Below are positions 33,431 to 45,681 of a stretch of 64,000 nt of DNA, in pieces; position 1 is the stretch's first letter; every line of letters starts with the position of its first letter. The notes beneath the pieces were generated by a model. The model worked only from the letters and a program-made list of their open reading frames with translations, searched no databases and had not been told where the DNA came from. The stretch comes from Codonopsis lanceolata. Taxonomy: Eukaryota; Streptophyta; Magnoliopsida; Asterales; Campanulaceae. Made by a program: the position numbers and the translations under genes. Where the stretch lies: the NCBI GenBank assembly GCA_013146195.2, contig CM028377.1, forward strand, positions 68,886,614 to 68,950,613, in the 5' to 3' direction.

Positions 33431-35238
33431 GATTTTTTTTAAAGGGATAGTGTTTAAATCAGGTAAGGACACCATCTCTAACAAATGAAGATTTGGAGTG
33501 ATAAGGAAATGTTTTTGGTATCCAAAAGAAACCATAGTAGTTGGTTGCTAAAACCTAAAATAACTCTATTTCCTCATTTGAAAACTTATTAATTGGATGA
33601 TTTGCCCGAAAAGCTTTAAGTAGCAATTTGAAATTTTGCAAGTCTGATTGAACTATTGGAGGGAATATTATTCTAGCTTTAATGACACTATTATCTTAAG
33701 GGTAAAACGAGAAAGTAAGAAAAATATAAATATTTATATTCTAGTCAATTCGTTTTTCTTAAACGATGTGTCGGGTGAACGAAGACAATATTTTGAAAAC
33801 GGAGGGAACACTATTTATTTTTATTTTAAAAATATCTTTATTGTTTTTGTAAAATAATGTCTTAAATAGATTTAAAGTTTTATTGTGATAGGATGTCTTG
33901 GTAATCCGTTCTGTAGTTAATATAATTACATCTCCATCATATGCGTTTGAATTGTCTTCACTGACCTAAAACTATTTGAAAGACAAAAAATATTTTACAA
34001 TAAAAGACGTGAAGCTTCACATAATATGAGGTGCTAAAGTTTGATATCTTACTAGGCCATTTATGCAGTGAGAAGACTCGGGGAGAGTGATGGGGAGCAG
34101 GAGAGAAGAGAAGCTTGGGGCGAGATCTATATATATATTATGACAAAAGAACATAACACTTTTATTTATAGCAGTTTTTCACCTAAATTGAATTTTTAAA
34201 AATGGATCTTTATGAAATAATTATAATTCGTAACATTTAATTAACAATAAATGTCTTATATAAATAAATACATAAATTAATCATTTATTATTAGTCAAAA
34301 CTATTTGCATTCTGTCCAGATTTCAATACTTTTTTACATTCTGTTCCTTTATATTTCCGTCTCTGTATGTATAGTTATTAGTGAACCTTTAAAATAGTCT
34401 CTAAAATTTTGAAATATACATCTAATTTAATCATTTACACATTTTCATAGTACTTCTTTTACCGAAAATACTATGACATTTGTACCAACACAACAACTAT
34501 GACGTTGATCATTATTGATGTCAATGTATGTATAAAACTTATATTATATATTCTGATTTTCCGAATTTTTTAGAATTTACAATGTTTTTGTTTAATTACT
34601 ATACTCTTTTCTAATTAAGTATTTTTTTGTTATTTATTCTTCTGATTTTGTTTTTGCTATTTATTTTGCTTATGCATAATTTAGTCGAAAAAAATATATA
34701 TCGTACGTGCGTTTAACGTAAGGGTGCAAAAACTAGTTTATGTGTAATGAAATTGTCAAGGATGTGAACATTGGCTGGTCATTAATTAAGGTTGACCGTA
34801 TACCCAAAGATGCCACAGAACAACTATTGTTTGGTGCTTCAAAGCAAATGTTTGGGAGTGACATAAATTTAAAATGGTGTTGACAAGTTTTTAGTTGGAA
34901 TTGTGATTTTTAAGGCTACATGATGGTAAAAGTAGTGGAAAGAAAGTTGGTGGCAAATGAGAAAATGAGATAGCTGATAGGTGATGGGAAAGAAGTCGTT
35001 AATTAGTTGGGATGAAAAAGAATGGTATTCTCTTTGTTCCACAAAAAACGTTCTTGTTTAAATAATCTAATAATTAAGTGATATATAATTAATATTAGAG
35101 TTTATTATAATTATAAAAAATGTTTAAGTATAATTAATATATTAATATCAAATATGGATAATAAAGTTGAGATATTATAAATATTGTATTTATAAATTTT
35201 AAAAGTGAACTTTTATAGTGAAACATCAAAAAATAATA
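33431..35238. other. AT-rich spacer, includes mariner right end
   Basis: Apart from the mariner-type terminus near 33787..33806 and a TTCTCTTTGTTCCACAAAAA Stowaway-like fragment at about 35030, I see no gene or bounded repeat. Confidence 0.4.
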
Positions 35239-35574
35239 CTTCTTCCGTCCCAGATAAATGTTCCTTATCGACAAAACACAGAGATTAAGAAACACAATTA
35301 ATGATGTCCCATAAAATGTATTGGAAGATAATACTCATCTATTTCTTATTTTATTTTATTTTTTGGTTTTTGGATAAAAGTGGTTAGGGTTAACATTAAT
35401 TGAGTCTCATTATTTAAATAAGTGAATTTTTAGGATATGCCATTTTGATATTAAATAAATATTTGAGGGTATATTGGGAAGAATAGTAGAGCATTTACTA
35501 CAAAAAAGTCATTCGAAATATTAATTGAGACATCAAAAATGTAAAATATGAATATTTATCCAGAACAAGGAGAG
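35239..35574. mobile_element. Stowaway-like MITE
   Basis: The ends CTTCTTCCGTCCCAGATAAA and ATTTATCCAGAACAAGGAGA are inverted. TA precedes the left end; the right side has TT instead. Non-coding, 336 bases. Confidence 0.65.
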
Positions 35575-36064
35575 TTTGATGGACTCTTTGCCTGGAATGG
35601 TGAGAGTAACAAGTTTGGTGTAACCAATTTTAGGCCAAAATATAAATAGCCCCCCAAAGTATCCACTCAACCCTATAGTGCACCCCAACCAAATTTTTTT
35701 TTTCCCATAATGACATCTGATTTTACCTATTATCTCACTTTGCCCCTTGGTCGTGACCGGCGTTAAAAAGATAAGGCCAAAATATGAAAAATACCCCAAA
35801 GTAACCACCCAATCTCATAATGCCCCCTAATGTTAAATTTTTCCCAAGTTCATGCCTTATGTTTCCATTTGTCCCATAGTGCCCCCTCCCGTCACTTTCC
35901 GTTTACAAAGGTACGTTAAATTGCACATGTTCATGCACGTGCCAGACAAAATTGTCTTTTCCAGTCCCATCAATGGAGTTTTGAATTCTCCTTCTCAAAC
36001 GCCGAAATTCCATTTCCATTTGTAGATAAATTTCCTTCAATTAAACCAACAATAATAAAATATA

Positions 36065-36400
36065 ATGGCCTCAGAAAATGTCTCCTCCAAGCTCTCCGAC
36101 GATGTCGTTCTCATCATCTTCTTTAGGCTTGAAGACGAGCTCTCAAATCGGTCCCGTCTCGCCTGCGTTTCCCCAAATTCTCTTACCCGATCCGCAATCT
36201 TTGGAAAACCGAATGGTCCCAAACTATCCCCTCCCATGTCTCCAATCTCCTTCGCTCCTCCTCCGACCGTCCGACGCCGGATGGGCCTCCCTCCACAAGC
36301 TCTCTGTTCGCTGCCCTGGCCTTGTCCACTCCGGTGTGCTCTTGGAAAATTTCGATTTTGGCCTCGAGCGTGAGCTAGGGCCTGACGAGAATTACCGTGA
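36065..36400 (+). pseudogene. Captured F-box protein gene fragment, frameshifted
   Basis: Opens MASENVSSKLSDDVVLIIFF with the F-box pattern LSDDVVLIIFFRLEDE..RARLACVSP. A +/-1 frame change near 36175 moves coding to another frame, which reads GWASLHKLSVRCPGLVHSGV then LLENFDFGLERELGPDENY, a region found in plant F-box proteins. F-box proteins connect targets to SCF ubiquitin ligases. Similarity fades after about 36400; a following frame (HEVCRHQLFRMLGEIAEV) to 36600 comes from an unidentified source. Confidence 0.65.
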
Positions 36401-36815
36401 AATGAAATTGCTTAGTGAGATTTTTAAGTTGGACAAATGCATGGGAGAGCACGTATCGATTGTTACTCGATCCAGCTCACGAGGTTTGTCGTCACCAATT
36501 GTTTCGGATGCTTGGTGAAATTGCTGAAGTTACTACTCACATTCAAGACTTGAAGACTCGTCAAAATCCCAATTGCGATGGCAGCCATGAAGCTTATTGA
36601 AATGAGCATCTAAATATCTCAAAGATGTTAGTTTGCCAACAGAAGTTGGGAGGCTCCGAATTTCAGTCAGTAATGATCAGATAAGTTGATGTTTTCATAG
36701 AGAGAGAGAGAGAAAGTTTAAGCAAGTGTCAGGGATATGTATATATATATATATGTATGTATAGAGAGAGAGATGAATGAATTATGTTAATTGTATAATG
36801 AAGGGAGCTAGTATT

Positions 36816-37005
36816 ACTTACAAAGAGCAATGCTTTCAGGAAGGGTTCTAAGCTTGTTGTTTGAGACCTTTAAAACCTTTAGACTGGTCAACAAGCCAAT
36901 GGAATCGAGCTCCTCCAGTTTCTTCAGACGACATATTTGTTCGAGCTTATGTTTGTGAGAATGGAAAAGACAATTTTGTCCAGCACGTGCATGAACATGT
37001 GCCAC
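36816..37005 (-). pseudogene. Captured LRR exon fragment (PIRL-like)
   Basis: On the minus strand, LTSLKVLKVSNNKLRTLPES followed by IALC is a leucine-rich repeat of the plant intracellular Ras-group LRR type. It is followed directly by a GTAAGT donor (36821 to 36816), so an exon border was captured with it. The orientation is opposite to the F-box piece. About 40 LRR-like residues only. Confidence 0.55.
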
Positions 37006-37170
37006 TTAACGTACATTTGTAATCGGCAGGTGACGGGAGGGGGCACTATGTGACAAATGGAAACATCAGACATGAACTTGGGAAAAATTTAACATTGGGG
37101 GGCATTATGAGATTGGGTGGTTACTTTGGGGTGTTTTTTCATATTTTGGCCTTATTTATATTTTGGCCCT

Positions 37171-37399
37171 AATTTTATAATGAATTAAATTCTCATATGT
37201 CGACGATATATATATATATTTTTTACACAAGTGTCCTTTAAAACACGACACGTGGCTGACCAAAATTTAAAAAAATCAAAACAAAGATTGTGATTGACAC
37301 ATGTTATGATCCAAGAGCCACTTGTATAAAAAAAAATTCTACACATCCCCGCCATTGATGAAATTTTTTCTCTTTCATAAAATCATGATAAAAACACGA
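37171..37399. other. Spacer with short AT run
   Basis: ATATAT at 37208..37220; nothing else recognised. Confidence 0.4.
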
Positions 37400-37925
37400 A
37401 AAGCATAGCACGCCACGATAAATACGAACATGAACACGAAGTGATAAGCTTATCGTGCCTAATATTAACACCTGAACACGACACGATAAAAACACGAAAA
37501 ACACGGCACGACACGATAGACACGATAAGCAAAAAAGTACGATTTATTTAATCAGACCCGTTAAGCACGTTAAGCCAAAAAAATATTATAAAATATATAA
37601 TTTTGATTTTTTAATACATATTTTAAAAATTTATCAATATAAATAATCAAGTAGTTTAAAAGTCATAAATATTCAAATGATAAAACTATGAAATAATCAT
37701 GAAAAAAGTTAGGAAGAAGTGAATAACCTCTAGTAAATTTTAGAAATTATATTTTTTAAAAATATATATTTTAGTTTTCGTGTCTCACCATGCTTATCAA
37801 GTTAGCCCGATAACAACCCATTTTTTATCGTGTCTTATCATGTTGGCCCTATAACGACCCGAACCCGATAAGTCTCAACCAAAACCTTATAATTTCATGC
37901 CCCGTTCGTATCGACCAATTGTGTG
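37400..37925. repeat. Foldback-like repeat with ACACGA motifs
   Basis: The left side has repeated GAACACGACACGATAAAAAC and the right side has TTTATCGTGTCTTATCATGT, so the ends can pair. AT-rich centre. Resembles plant hAT-type MITEs with ACACGA subterminal repeats, but no target duplication was found. Confidence 0.45.
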
Positions 37926-38027
37926 ATGCCTTAAATTACCACCCATAATTTACTGTATTTGAGTATGTTATGGGCTCTTACGGCAATCTAAATAAAAATG
38001 TGGTAACATGGAATTTACTAAGGGCGG

Positions 38028-38575
38028 GGATAACCTAACCCAAAAATCATATTTCTACACCCCACTTGAAAATATTACACAAATGTCATCGAATGAAAAG
38101 ACTTAAAACCCGACCTCCTACGCTCTGATATTGTTTGGTCATGGAGTGGTGAAATGGCCGAGATTGGTTCGGCCACCATGAGTCGAAATGGTTGAGGTTG
38201 TTTCGGCCACCATGAGTCGAACACTCTCATTTGTGTTCGATCAGTGTTAGATGTCGCGGCATCGGAGATGGGATTTGCAGTAGCTGGCGACGAAGAAGAC
38301 GACCGGACTGAAGGGACACAGAACGGAGGGAGGAAGACGAACGGAGGTGGGAAGTCGAGGGACGTAGAACGGAGTGAGGAAGGCGAACGCAAGGGACGAG
38401 GAACGCGAGGAAGACGGAGGTGTTGCCGGACTGAGGGAGGAAGACCGTGTGGACTGTGGAGAGATGTGGGAAGGGTAAAATTGGTAGTTAGGTGGGGGTG
38501 TAGAGTGAGATGTGGGAAAGAATTAGGGTGTAGAGATAAATAGGGTGTAGAAATAGGGAATTGAGGTGTTTTTAT
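38028..38575. mobile_element. TIR element with GC-rich interior
   Basis: GGGATAAC..AATCATATTTCTACACCCCA on the left and the inverse TAGGGTGTAGAAATAGGG..TTTTTATCCC on the right give imperfect inverted ends. The interior (38100-38470) is unusually GC-rich and open on both strands for about 100 codons, possibly captured gene DNA, but with no motif I recognise. Confidence 0.45.
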
Positions 38576-39156
38576 CCCCCACCCATTTACTAATTCAGTC
38601 GAATGCCCTCGCTTAGCAAGGATAATACAGTCATTTAAACGGAAGTGGACTAAAGCCTAAAGGGATCAATTGTATCTTAAAGCGAAGTTTTTAGTCGTGA
38701 TATAAAATGGGTCAAAGTTCAAGGGATAAATCAGAAAAATACCTTACAAGTTACAACAGTGTTGTTCTTTGGCAAAATTTTCCCAAAGAAAAATGGTGCG
38801 AATTACTCACCAGTCAGAGTGTCCGGCTCCGTGCCACCGTCGCCGGCAATGGCGAACTCATTGATTTTTCTCTAGTCATTATTTCCGTATTATATATATA
38901 AAAAAATATTATATGCACAATTTAATAGTATTGCATTTGATTTTGATCTGAAGTTGTGAAGTAATACTGCTGCAAATGGGAATTTCATTGTTGTTCTACA
39001 TGGAGAAAGTATCTATTTGACTATAGTTCTATGTTACAGTCATGCAAGAAAGAAAGAAAACCCAAAGCAAAAACATTCAACTCCCCCAGGCGAAAAGAGA
39101 AAAGCAAAAGTAAGCATTTTACATTATGGTAAATGGGTTAGTTTGTTGTATATTTT

Positions 39157-42100
39157 TTATCTTGCAGATGGGACTATGCAGCCATTAGAGTCGTCGGGGC
39201 TTTCAATATCAAGAAAGCTTGTAAGCAGAGTTTTGCGTGAGGATTGTGTTCTTGAACTTCCTGAGGTTATATTTTCGCTTCCTTTTTCGATCTTTATGGC
39301 ATCCTGTATGGCTACTATAATTTCTTGCATCCTTGGTCTGGAAGTCCCATGTTGTTCCACACACTGGATCGCAACTTCTGCAATTCTCCATATGGACTCA
39401 AGTTTGACATTTTCTGCTAGCGAAGGATCTATAATGCTTATCACGTCTCCTTTACGTATCAAGGACCTTGCCTGCAAAAAAAATGAGTAGTCAATTTTAC
39501 TTTCACCTTGTGAATTATGAAACAACATCTACATTTTGGTGCTAACAATAAAAATCTAATTCCAATTATCTAGGAAAGTACTTGCGAAATGTGCAAAGCC
39601 GCCTACTGTTGCATTTTGTCCGAGGTTCAAGCCTCAACCCTTGTTCAGCATGGCTACTCTTGCGATTGACAAGAGTACACAATCTTTGGTCACCTCCACA
39701 AACTGAAAAAAGAAGGTTCTCCAGCTCTTCTTAAACACTAGAACTCCTATAACTCCCCAAAATCCTGATGCGTAACTCAATATATCCAAGTAAAATCTAA
39801 CTTTTTTCTGACCGGAAATCAACTCCAAACACACTTGAGAATCCATCAATTTATCCTGGTGACCAACAATTTTGTGGAGTTCCATGACAAAGATATGCCT
39901 GGAGTGAATCATCTCAAGTTCAACAAAAAGAACCCATGAAGGGGAAGATGAAGACAAGTAGATGATGTTTCTGAAAAGAGTAGATCTCTAAGACCGTCTT
40001 ATAGATCTTAATTCGTAAGACGGAGCTCCAGTCTCTCTCACAACTCAACCCACCAATACACGGTAGATTGGATAAAAAGGATCCGTCTTACAAAAAATAT
40101 CCGAAAAATCGTCTTACACAAGTTTTTGCCTTCTGAAAAAGTATGGCTATACTTGGAGATATTGAGTGGTTTTGCTACAAAGTTTCTGACTCTCTGCTAA
40201 TTATAGCATTATAGAAGTTCTAAATTATAGTGTCCAAGAAGAGCTTTAGACACTTTTTTCCAGTTTGTCAAAGTCACGACAGATTGTTTACTCATGGTGA
40301 TTGCAGCGATAAGTATTTGACTTATACCAGTGCAGTTAGAGCTTCCGGGAAAGAAACTATAGAAAGGGAAGATATCGAAAGACGACTAGACATTCATCAG
40401 ATCAACAAGAGAGAAAAAAGGACAGATATGGCAGTTCTCATCTCGATTTCCATTTCCTTTAAGCTTTGGAATGGTGCGAAAGAGAAGGACTTAGAATCTT
40501 CCTCATGGAAAGACATAGAATTTCCTATGAGATCAGTTAAGATCAGTTTGAGTAGCCAAGCTGAATAGGGGTTTATATTGATACCTCGGGACAATATGCA
40601 ACAGTTAGCTGCTTGTTGTGTCTTCCATAGACATAAAGCATCATTACTACTGTTATTCTCTAGTATCAAAACTTTGCCTTTTAAGTCTCTATTTTATCAA
40701 TATCAGTGAAATTTGTTTAGAAGATTATTGTATTTAATTATCATTTTCTTCTTTTGTTAAGATGACTAAAATACTCGATTTTTATGTATAAAATCTGAAC
40801 TAGAAATGACATTAGTGTAGATATTTGATTTAGTACAACCTTTTGAACCGCTTCACAATTTTGCTTTGATAACAGGAAATAAAGACTTGCGGAGTGGAAA
40901 AAAGCAGGCTGAAGAAATTGCATTTTGGTTTTTTTTTACACAGGGTCAAGAATGGGAAGTTATCTCATATTCAGTATTTCATCAGCCCCACCTGCACTAA
41001 AGATAGGCGCTGATGATTTTTTCAGCTTGGATATCGATAAAAAGATCAAGACAGCTACTTTCAAGGTATCTCTTTCTCTTTTTAGGTCAAGTTCTTGTGA
41101 GAGCCTTTCTTATCATCTTGCTGTTTATTGTTAGATGAGTTATTTTTCTATGTCTTTGTACTGTACTTCACGACGAATACGTTTTCACATGAGAGGATAC
41201 ATTGAGAAACGATCTTTAGTTATTCAGTTGAAAACTTAAAAGCTTATCTGATAGACACATCTTAGACTCTTGGGAATCCTAAATTACACTGTACATGCTC
41301 ACTCGATACACTTTTCTTCGTTTTTACAATTATATCTTTTCTTTCACTTTTTTTCTTTCTTTCTTTTTTTCAGATGTTTCTGTTAGATCTTTGGCAAGTT
41401 AGCTCTATTATCTAGTCATGAGTCATAATTTCCGTTACCGTATCATTATTATATATCATATCACTAGTGTTGTCTTTGTTTGTACTGTTTATTGTTGTTC
41501 ATCATCATTTTTTTTTTTGCCTGCCTTGAGTAATAGAGAATTTTAGCACGTTTTTGTTTTCTATGGCCAACTGTGTTTCTAGTTTTTCTCGTACTATTTT
41601 CTTTGTCTTGGCTAGTCATCTAATCAAATGTCTTATCATGTTATGTATCTGTTTCGTTATATATATATCATATTTCATTTGGGTAGCAGATATCTAGAGC
41701 TTATAATCATTTCTATGCAAAAATGTTGTAAGAGTACCAAACATTGCTTACCCAATGAACAATGTTCCAGTCAGCTCCATAATCTTCAGTAGAGACAGGT
41801 TTTCTTCCAGCGATCAATTCTAAGAGAACAACTCCAAAACTATAAACATCACTCTTTTCAGTTAATTGCTGGTTTGCATAGTACCTGTTAGGAAAATATT
41901 GTTGGTTAAGATTAGGCAAAGGAAGGACATGAGCCTAATACATGTACTTTCCCAAACAGGAGGAAAGGTAGATGAAGTTGCCGCAAACCTCAAGGTAGTT
42001 AAACTTAATTTCACATGGAACGATAATTGGACATTTATACAACACAAAACATGATAAGTAGGGCTTACTCTGGATCAAGGTAGCCTACGGTTCCTCGTGC

Positions 42101-45100
42101 AACACTTGATATATGAGTTAAGTCTTCTTCAGTTTGCCTCGACAATCCAAAATCGGATACTTTTGCCCTCATATTGATATCTAGGAGAATATTACTTGTT
42201 TTTACGTCCCGGTGAATGATACTTGGGTTGCATCCAGTGTGTAAGTACTCCAGACCTACACTAATATCAAATTGCTGTTATACTTGAATCCAAGATTTTT
42301 AAGACCCAAGAAAGAGAAGTCCATACTAACCTTTAGCTGCATCTTCTGCGATAGAGAGACGAGTTAGCCAGTCCAATTGCTTCTGGTTGACAGTACCTGC
42401 CATCATAGCAATGTCATAATTTTTTTCATAGAAGGGTGGAAAATAGATTGATCAATCATCTATACGGGCATACCGTGTATGTGATCCCTCAAGGTCCCAT
42501 TGTGCATGTATTCATAAACTAGCATACATTGATTTTCTTCTTCACAGAATCCAATTAAGGGAACCAAGTTCCTGTGATGTATTCTCGACAGCAGAGCTAC
42601 CTGTGAATAATAATCGAGTTAATAATATGACTAGGTGATGGAGTTTGTAGACAGCAGGCTTTAAGTTACCTCAGTGACAAATTGCTGGGCTCTATGGCTA
42701 GACGAATCAGCCATGATTTTGACTGCTACCTCTTTCCCGTCTTTCATTTTCCCGTAGTACACGGGTCCAAAACTTCCTTTACCAATTTTACTTGAAAATC
42801 TATTGGTAGCTTCTTCTATCTCACTGATAGGAATGTAGTACGCGACTCCTTCATCCATTAAATTTCCACGTGGAATTGAATAGCCAGTTAAACGTTTGGT
42901 GCTGGCGCGGAGGAAATGCCTGCTTGACAAGACAAAATGCTCAGAGTGTGCACTTGAATGTGAGAGATAATTGATGAAATTGTTGGGTTACATACCTTTG
43001 TCGTTGCTCTTCTGAGAAGACGGTCTTTTTCGATAATTACGCAGTAATACTAAACTTCCTAAGAACAGAATGAACAGAACCACCAGTATTCCAACTGAAG
43101 TTCCCAATATCAGTTTGTAATGTGTTGTATGCTTTGCCCGCTGGCTTAGACCAGGATTACCTTCATAGCTGCATTGGATAATATTAGTCTTTAATGCAGA
43201 CTTTTTGACTCTCTCGTACTCTCTTCCTGACACACACACACAAACACACACAGAGTCGGGCATACTTGAAAGCTATTAATCCCGCCAACAGAATTGGAGG
43301 GATTATCCCTTGCAAAGAGTTATTTTGTACACACCTGCACGATAAGTGATTAAGATTAGTTCAAAATGTAACTGAGAGGGACGTGCTTTTTGAATAAACC
43401 GGTCCTCTCCTTGAGAATTTGAAAGTTGAACTTTTCCAAACCACCCTATTCAATCATCTATAAAAGTTAAGGTATTTAGATCACTACATACAATTCTCTT
43501 AGGTTTGGCAAACTACCCAGGTAAGACGGTAAAGGACCAGTCAGTTTGTTGTTCTCTAGATGCCTGCATTTTTACCGAAGGTAAGAAGCAATCAGCATAA
43601 ACTAGAATTCAGCCTGTTCGAACAAAATATGCAAGCAAATGAGCAGAGAGCTTACAAAATTTTCAAATTGACAAGGTTGCTCAAGTCAGGGATTGGCCCA
43701 ATTAGGGAATTACCATTTAACCACCTAATGAAAGAAACCAATAATCCATATTAGAACTGGAAATGATGAAGTGCATTTAGCTGTTTTTTTATGGTAATGT
43801 TCGCACTTACAACTCCTTCAATCCTTCCATGTTCTTAATCTCAGACGGGATTTCGCCTGTCATATTCCTGCCTGACAATAAACTGCTCAAGCGGGTAAGT
43901 AGGACTATAATGTAGCTCAAATAAGAAAATTAAGCTTTTTGCAGAAATTAGATGTAAACTCACATTTTGGTGACTCTTGGTGGCACGGTAGAGCTACAAG
44001 TTACCCATTCCCAGTGTGCTGGGACACACGGATCACCTCCTTCTTCCATCCAATCACTTCCTGTATTCATGGACCGGAAGGTATTCAAAATTTTCACTGC
44101 AATATAAAAACATTGAAACAAATTAGCTTATGTAAGGAATTACATTTTAAGGGTCTCTTACGACAAGAAGGTTGGTTGATATTACCATCTTGTCTATCTG
44201 TCTTTGAGCCAATCTGTACATATTTACTGATTTCAATGGCATTCAGGAGAGGCCCTTCAGTGGAATCTGGTGTCTTTTTAAACGAGAAAGAAAATACAAA
44301 ACTCAGGGTTACATTCATGTAACTGGGTTCGTACAGAGTGTAGCTCCCATTGGCATTTTCTGCTATATTTACCACTGCGTCACTGTAGTCACCCATGTTA
44401 GGCTCATCCATTTTGAACTTACGAGTCTGATTTACTTGCAAGTCCTCGATTTCTGCAAAATAAGCATATGCTCGAGCATTGCCAGGAAAATCTTCTAGGT
44501 TTAGTCTGTAGCTGAGCCTCCCTGCAGTGCCAACAACTCCAGTTTGCATCACTTTAACCGGTGGGTATTCTCTTGTGTTTGAATTTATGTTCTTTGTTGT
44601 ATTAATTCTTTCTGTGCCAGGGGCCACTCCTACAAGATAATTTTGCCTTCTAACAACATCAGAATCCCATATACGGTCATATGGATCATCAGGGTACCTG
44701 AAAAAAGTCAATTGCAATATTGGAACTTCTCCAATTCAACTTGTTCAGATGCCCTATGTAGATGTGCGTGCATCCGTGTGTGCGCTTTTCCCCTGGCTCT
44801 AAGAGGACGTGAGACCATGCTTTGTAAAGCTTGAGGTTGTGTATATGTGTGTGTGAATGGATACGAGAGCATACCTTATGGCGTCCTTGCTTGTAGCTCC
44901 AAAGTTGACTCTTGCTGCAACCTTCAAGTGAAATTCATCCTCAAAATCCGTGGCATACATGGAAAGATTCAAAGGCCGAAGCTCGAGTGTGGATATAAAA
45001 GGGGCACCCGTTGTCGCACAGCAGACACACACATCAATTGAACTCGAGGGTGCCCTTACAATCATTTCCTTGACATACACTCTTGAAGCATCCATCACAC

Positions 45101-45681
45101 TGACAGTTGACCACCTCGTTGCATCCAAGTAGAGTTGAAATTTGGGGTAAGTGTTTTCATTGGCAGAGCTACCATACAAGAAAGTTGCACGAACAAGATA
45201 GCGCCTTCTTTCTTCAGTACTCAAAGTGTAACAGTACTTCTTGCTGTCTATTAAAAATTCTCGGCGTCTTTGATACTGATTCAAATTATCATTCGGGCTC
45301 TCTACTTCCACAGACTTTCCATGGCCAATGATTCCAGAGTCAGAAATCCACACTAAGCCGGTATTTGGGTCAGTGTAATTTCTTGTGCCTCCACAGTCTA
45401 TACTTATGAACTCTGCATTTGAATAAGTTGATGCAAGTTTTATAGTCTCTCATGAATGGTAATACGGAGTACTAATCTAATAATAATATCAAATTATTTA
45501 TTGAGAAATTCTGCTAGTTTCATCTCGTTTTTCTTTTTCAGTGTGCATACCGATAATATTGAAAACAGTAATATTATTGAAAATCTAATATATGAGATTA
45601 AGCGTACACACCTGAAACTTGGCATATAATCGATGGAATTAAGTGGAAAATTAAAATGAGAATATTAAAAAATAAACCCAT
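39157..45681 (-). CDS. Malectin-like LRR receptor-like Ser/Thr kinase (At1g67720-type)
   Basis: Fifteen exons join in frame to 2790 nt (929 residues), the size I recall for the Arabidopsis relative. Order: signal peptide (GLFFNILILIFHLIPSIICQ), malectin-like domain (FISIDCGGTRNYTDP to EISKYVQIGSK), linker GGDPCVPAHWEWVTC, about four LRRs, a TM helix (LILGTSVGILVVLFILFLGS), then the kinase: GKGSFGPVYYGK (P-loop), VAVKIM (Lys), IHRDVKTSNILL (RD catalytic loop), SDFGLS and a GTVGYLDPEYY activation segment, ending DSNGCIVPSAR. Exons: 45612..45681, 44875..45412, 44186..44697, 43964..44096, 43811..43882, 43656..43724, 43492..43563, 43266..43334, 42992..43168, 42670..42919, 42474..42600, 42331..42396, 42069..42255, 41752..41884, 39157..39471. 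All junctions are GT-AG. Exon 9 uses AT|GTAACC, since the nearby AAAG|GTATGT donor would break frame. A plasma-membrane receptor kinase; ligand unknown. All motifs intact. Confidence 0.95.
39472..41751 (-). other. Large intron 14 of the receptor kinase
   Basis: 2280 bases between the kinase C-lobe exon and the last exon, far longer than the other introns (about 70-260 bases). Around 39985..40125 lies a segment with AAGACCGTCTTATAG and ATCGTCTTACACAAG, a repeat fragment with weakly inverted ends. This suggests that the intron grew by insertion. No antisense gene is convincing. Confidence 0.6.

Larger units (their letters stand above)
35632..37170. mobile_element. Mutator-like element with captured F-box and LRR fragments
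   Basis: Terminal inverted repeats of about 190 bases (35773..35962 and 36964..37153) share CCCAATCTCATAATGCCCCC and ACATGTTCATGCACGTGC. A second, diverged TIR-like segment (35632..35772) lies outside on the left, and its first 17 bases AGGCCAAAATATAAATA recur at the far right. AATTTTA abuts both outer ends, a partial duplication. There is no transposase; the interior carries pieces of at least two host genes in opposite orientations, the Pack-MULE pattern. Confidence 0.8.

Noticed and set aside
38244..38543. 99-codon Gly/Arg/Glu-rich frame
   Set aside because: Lies in the GC-rich core of a TIR element, with low-complexity composition and no motif.
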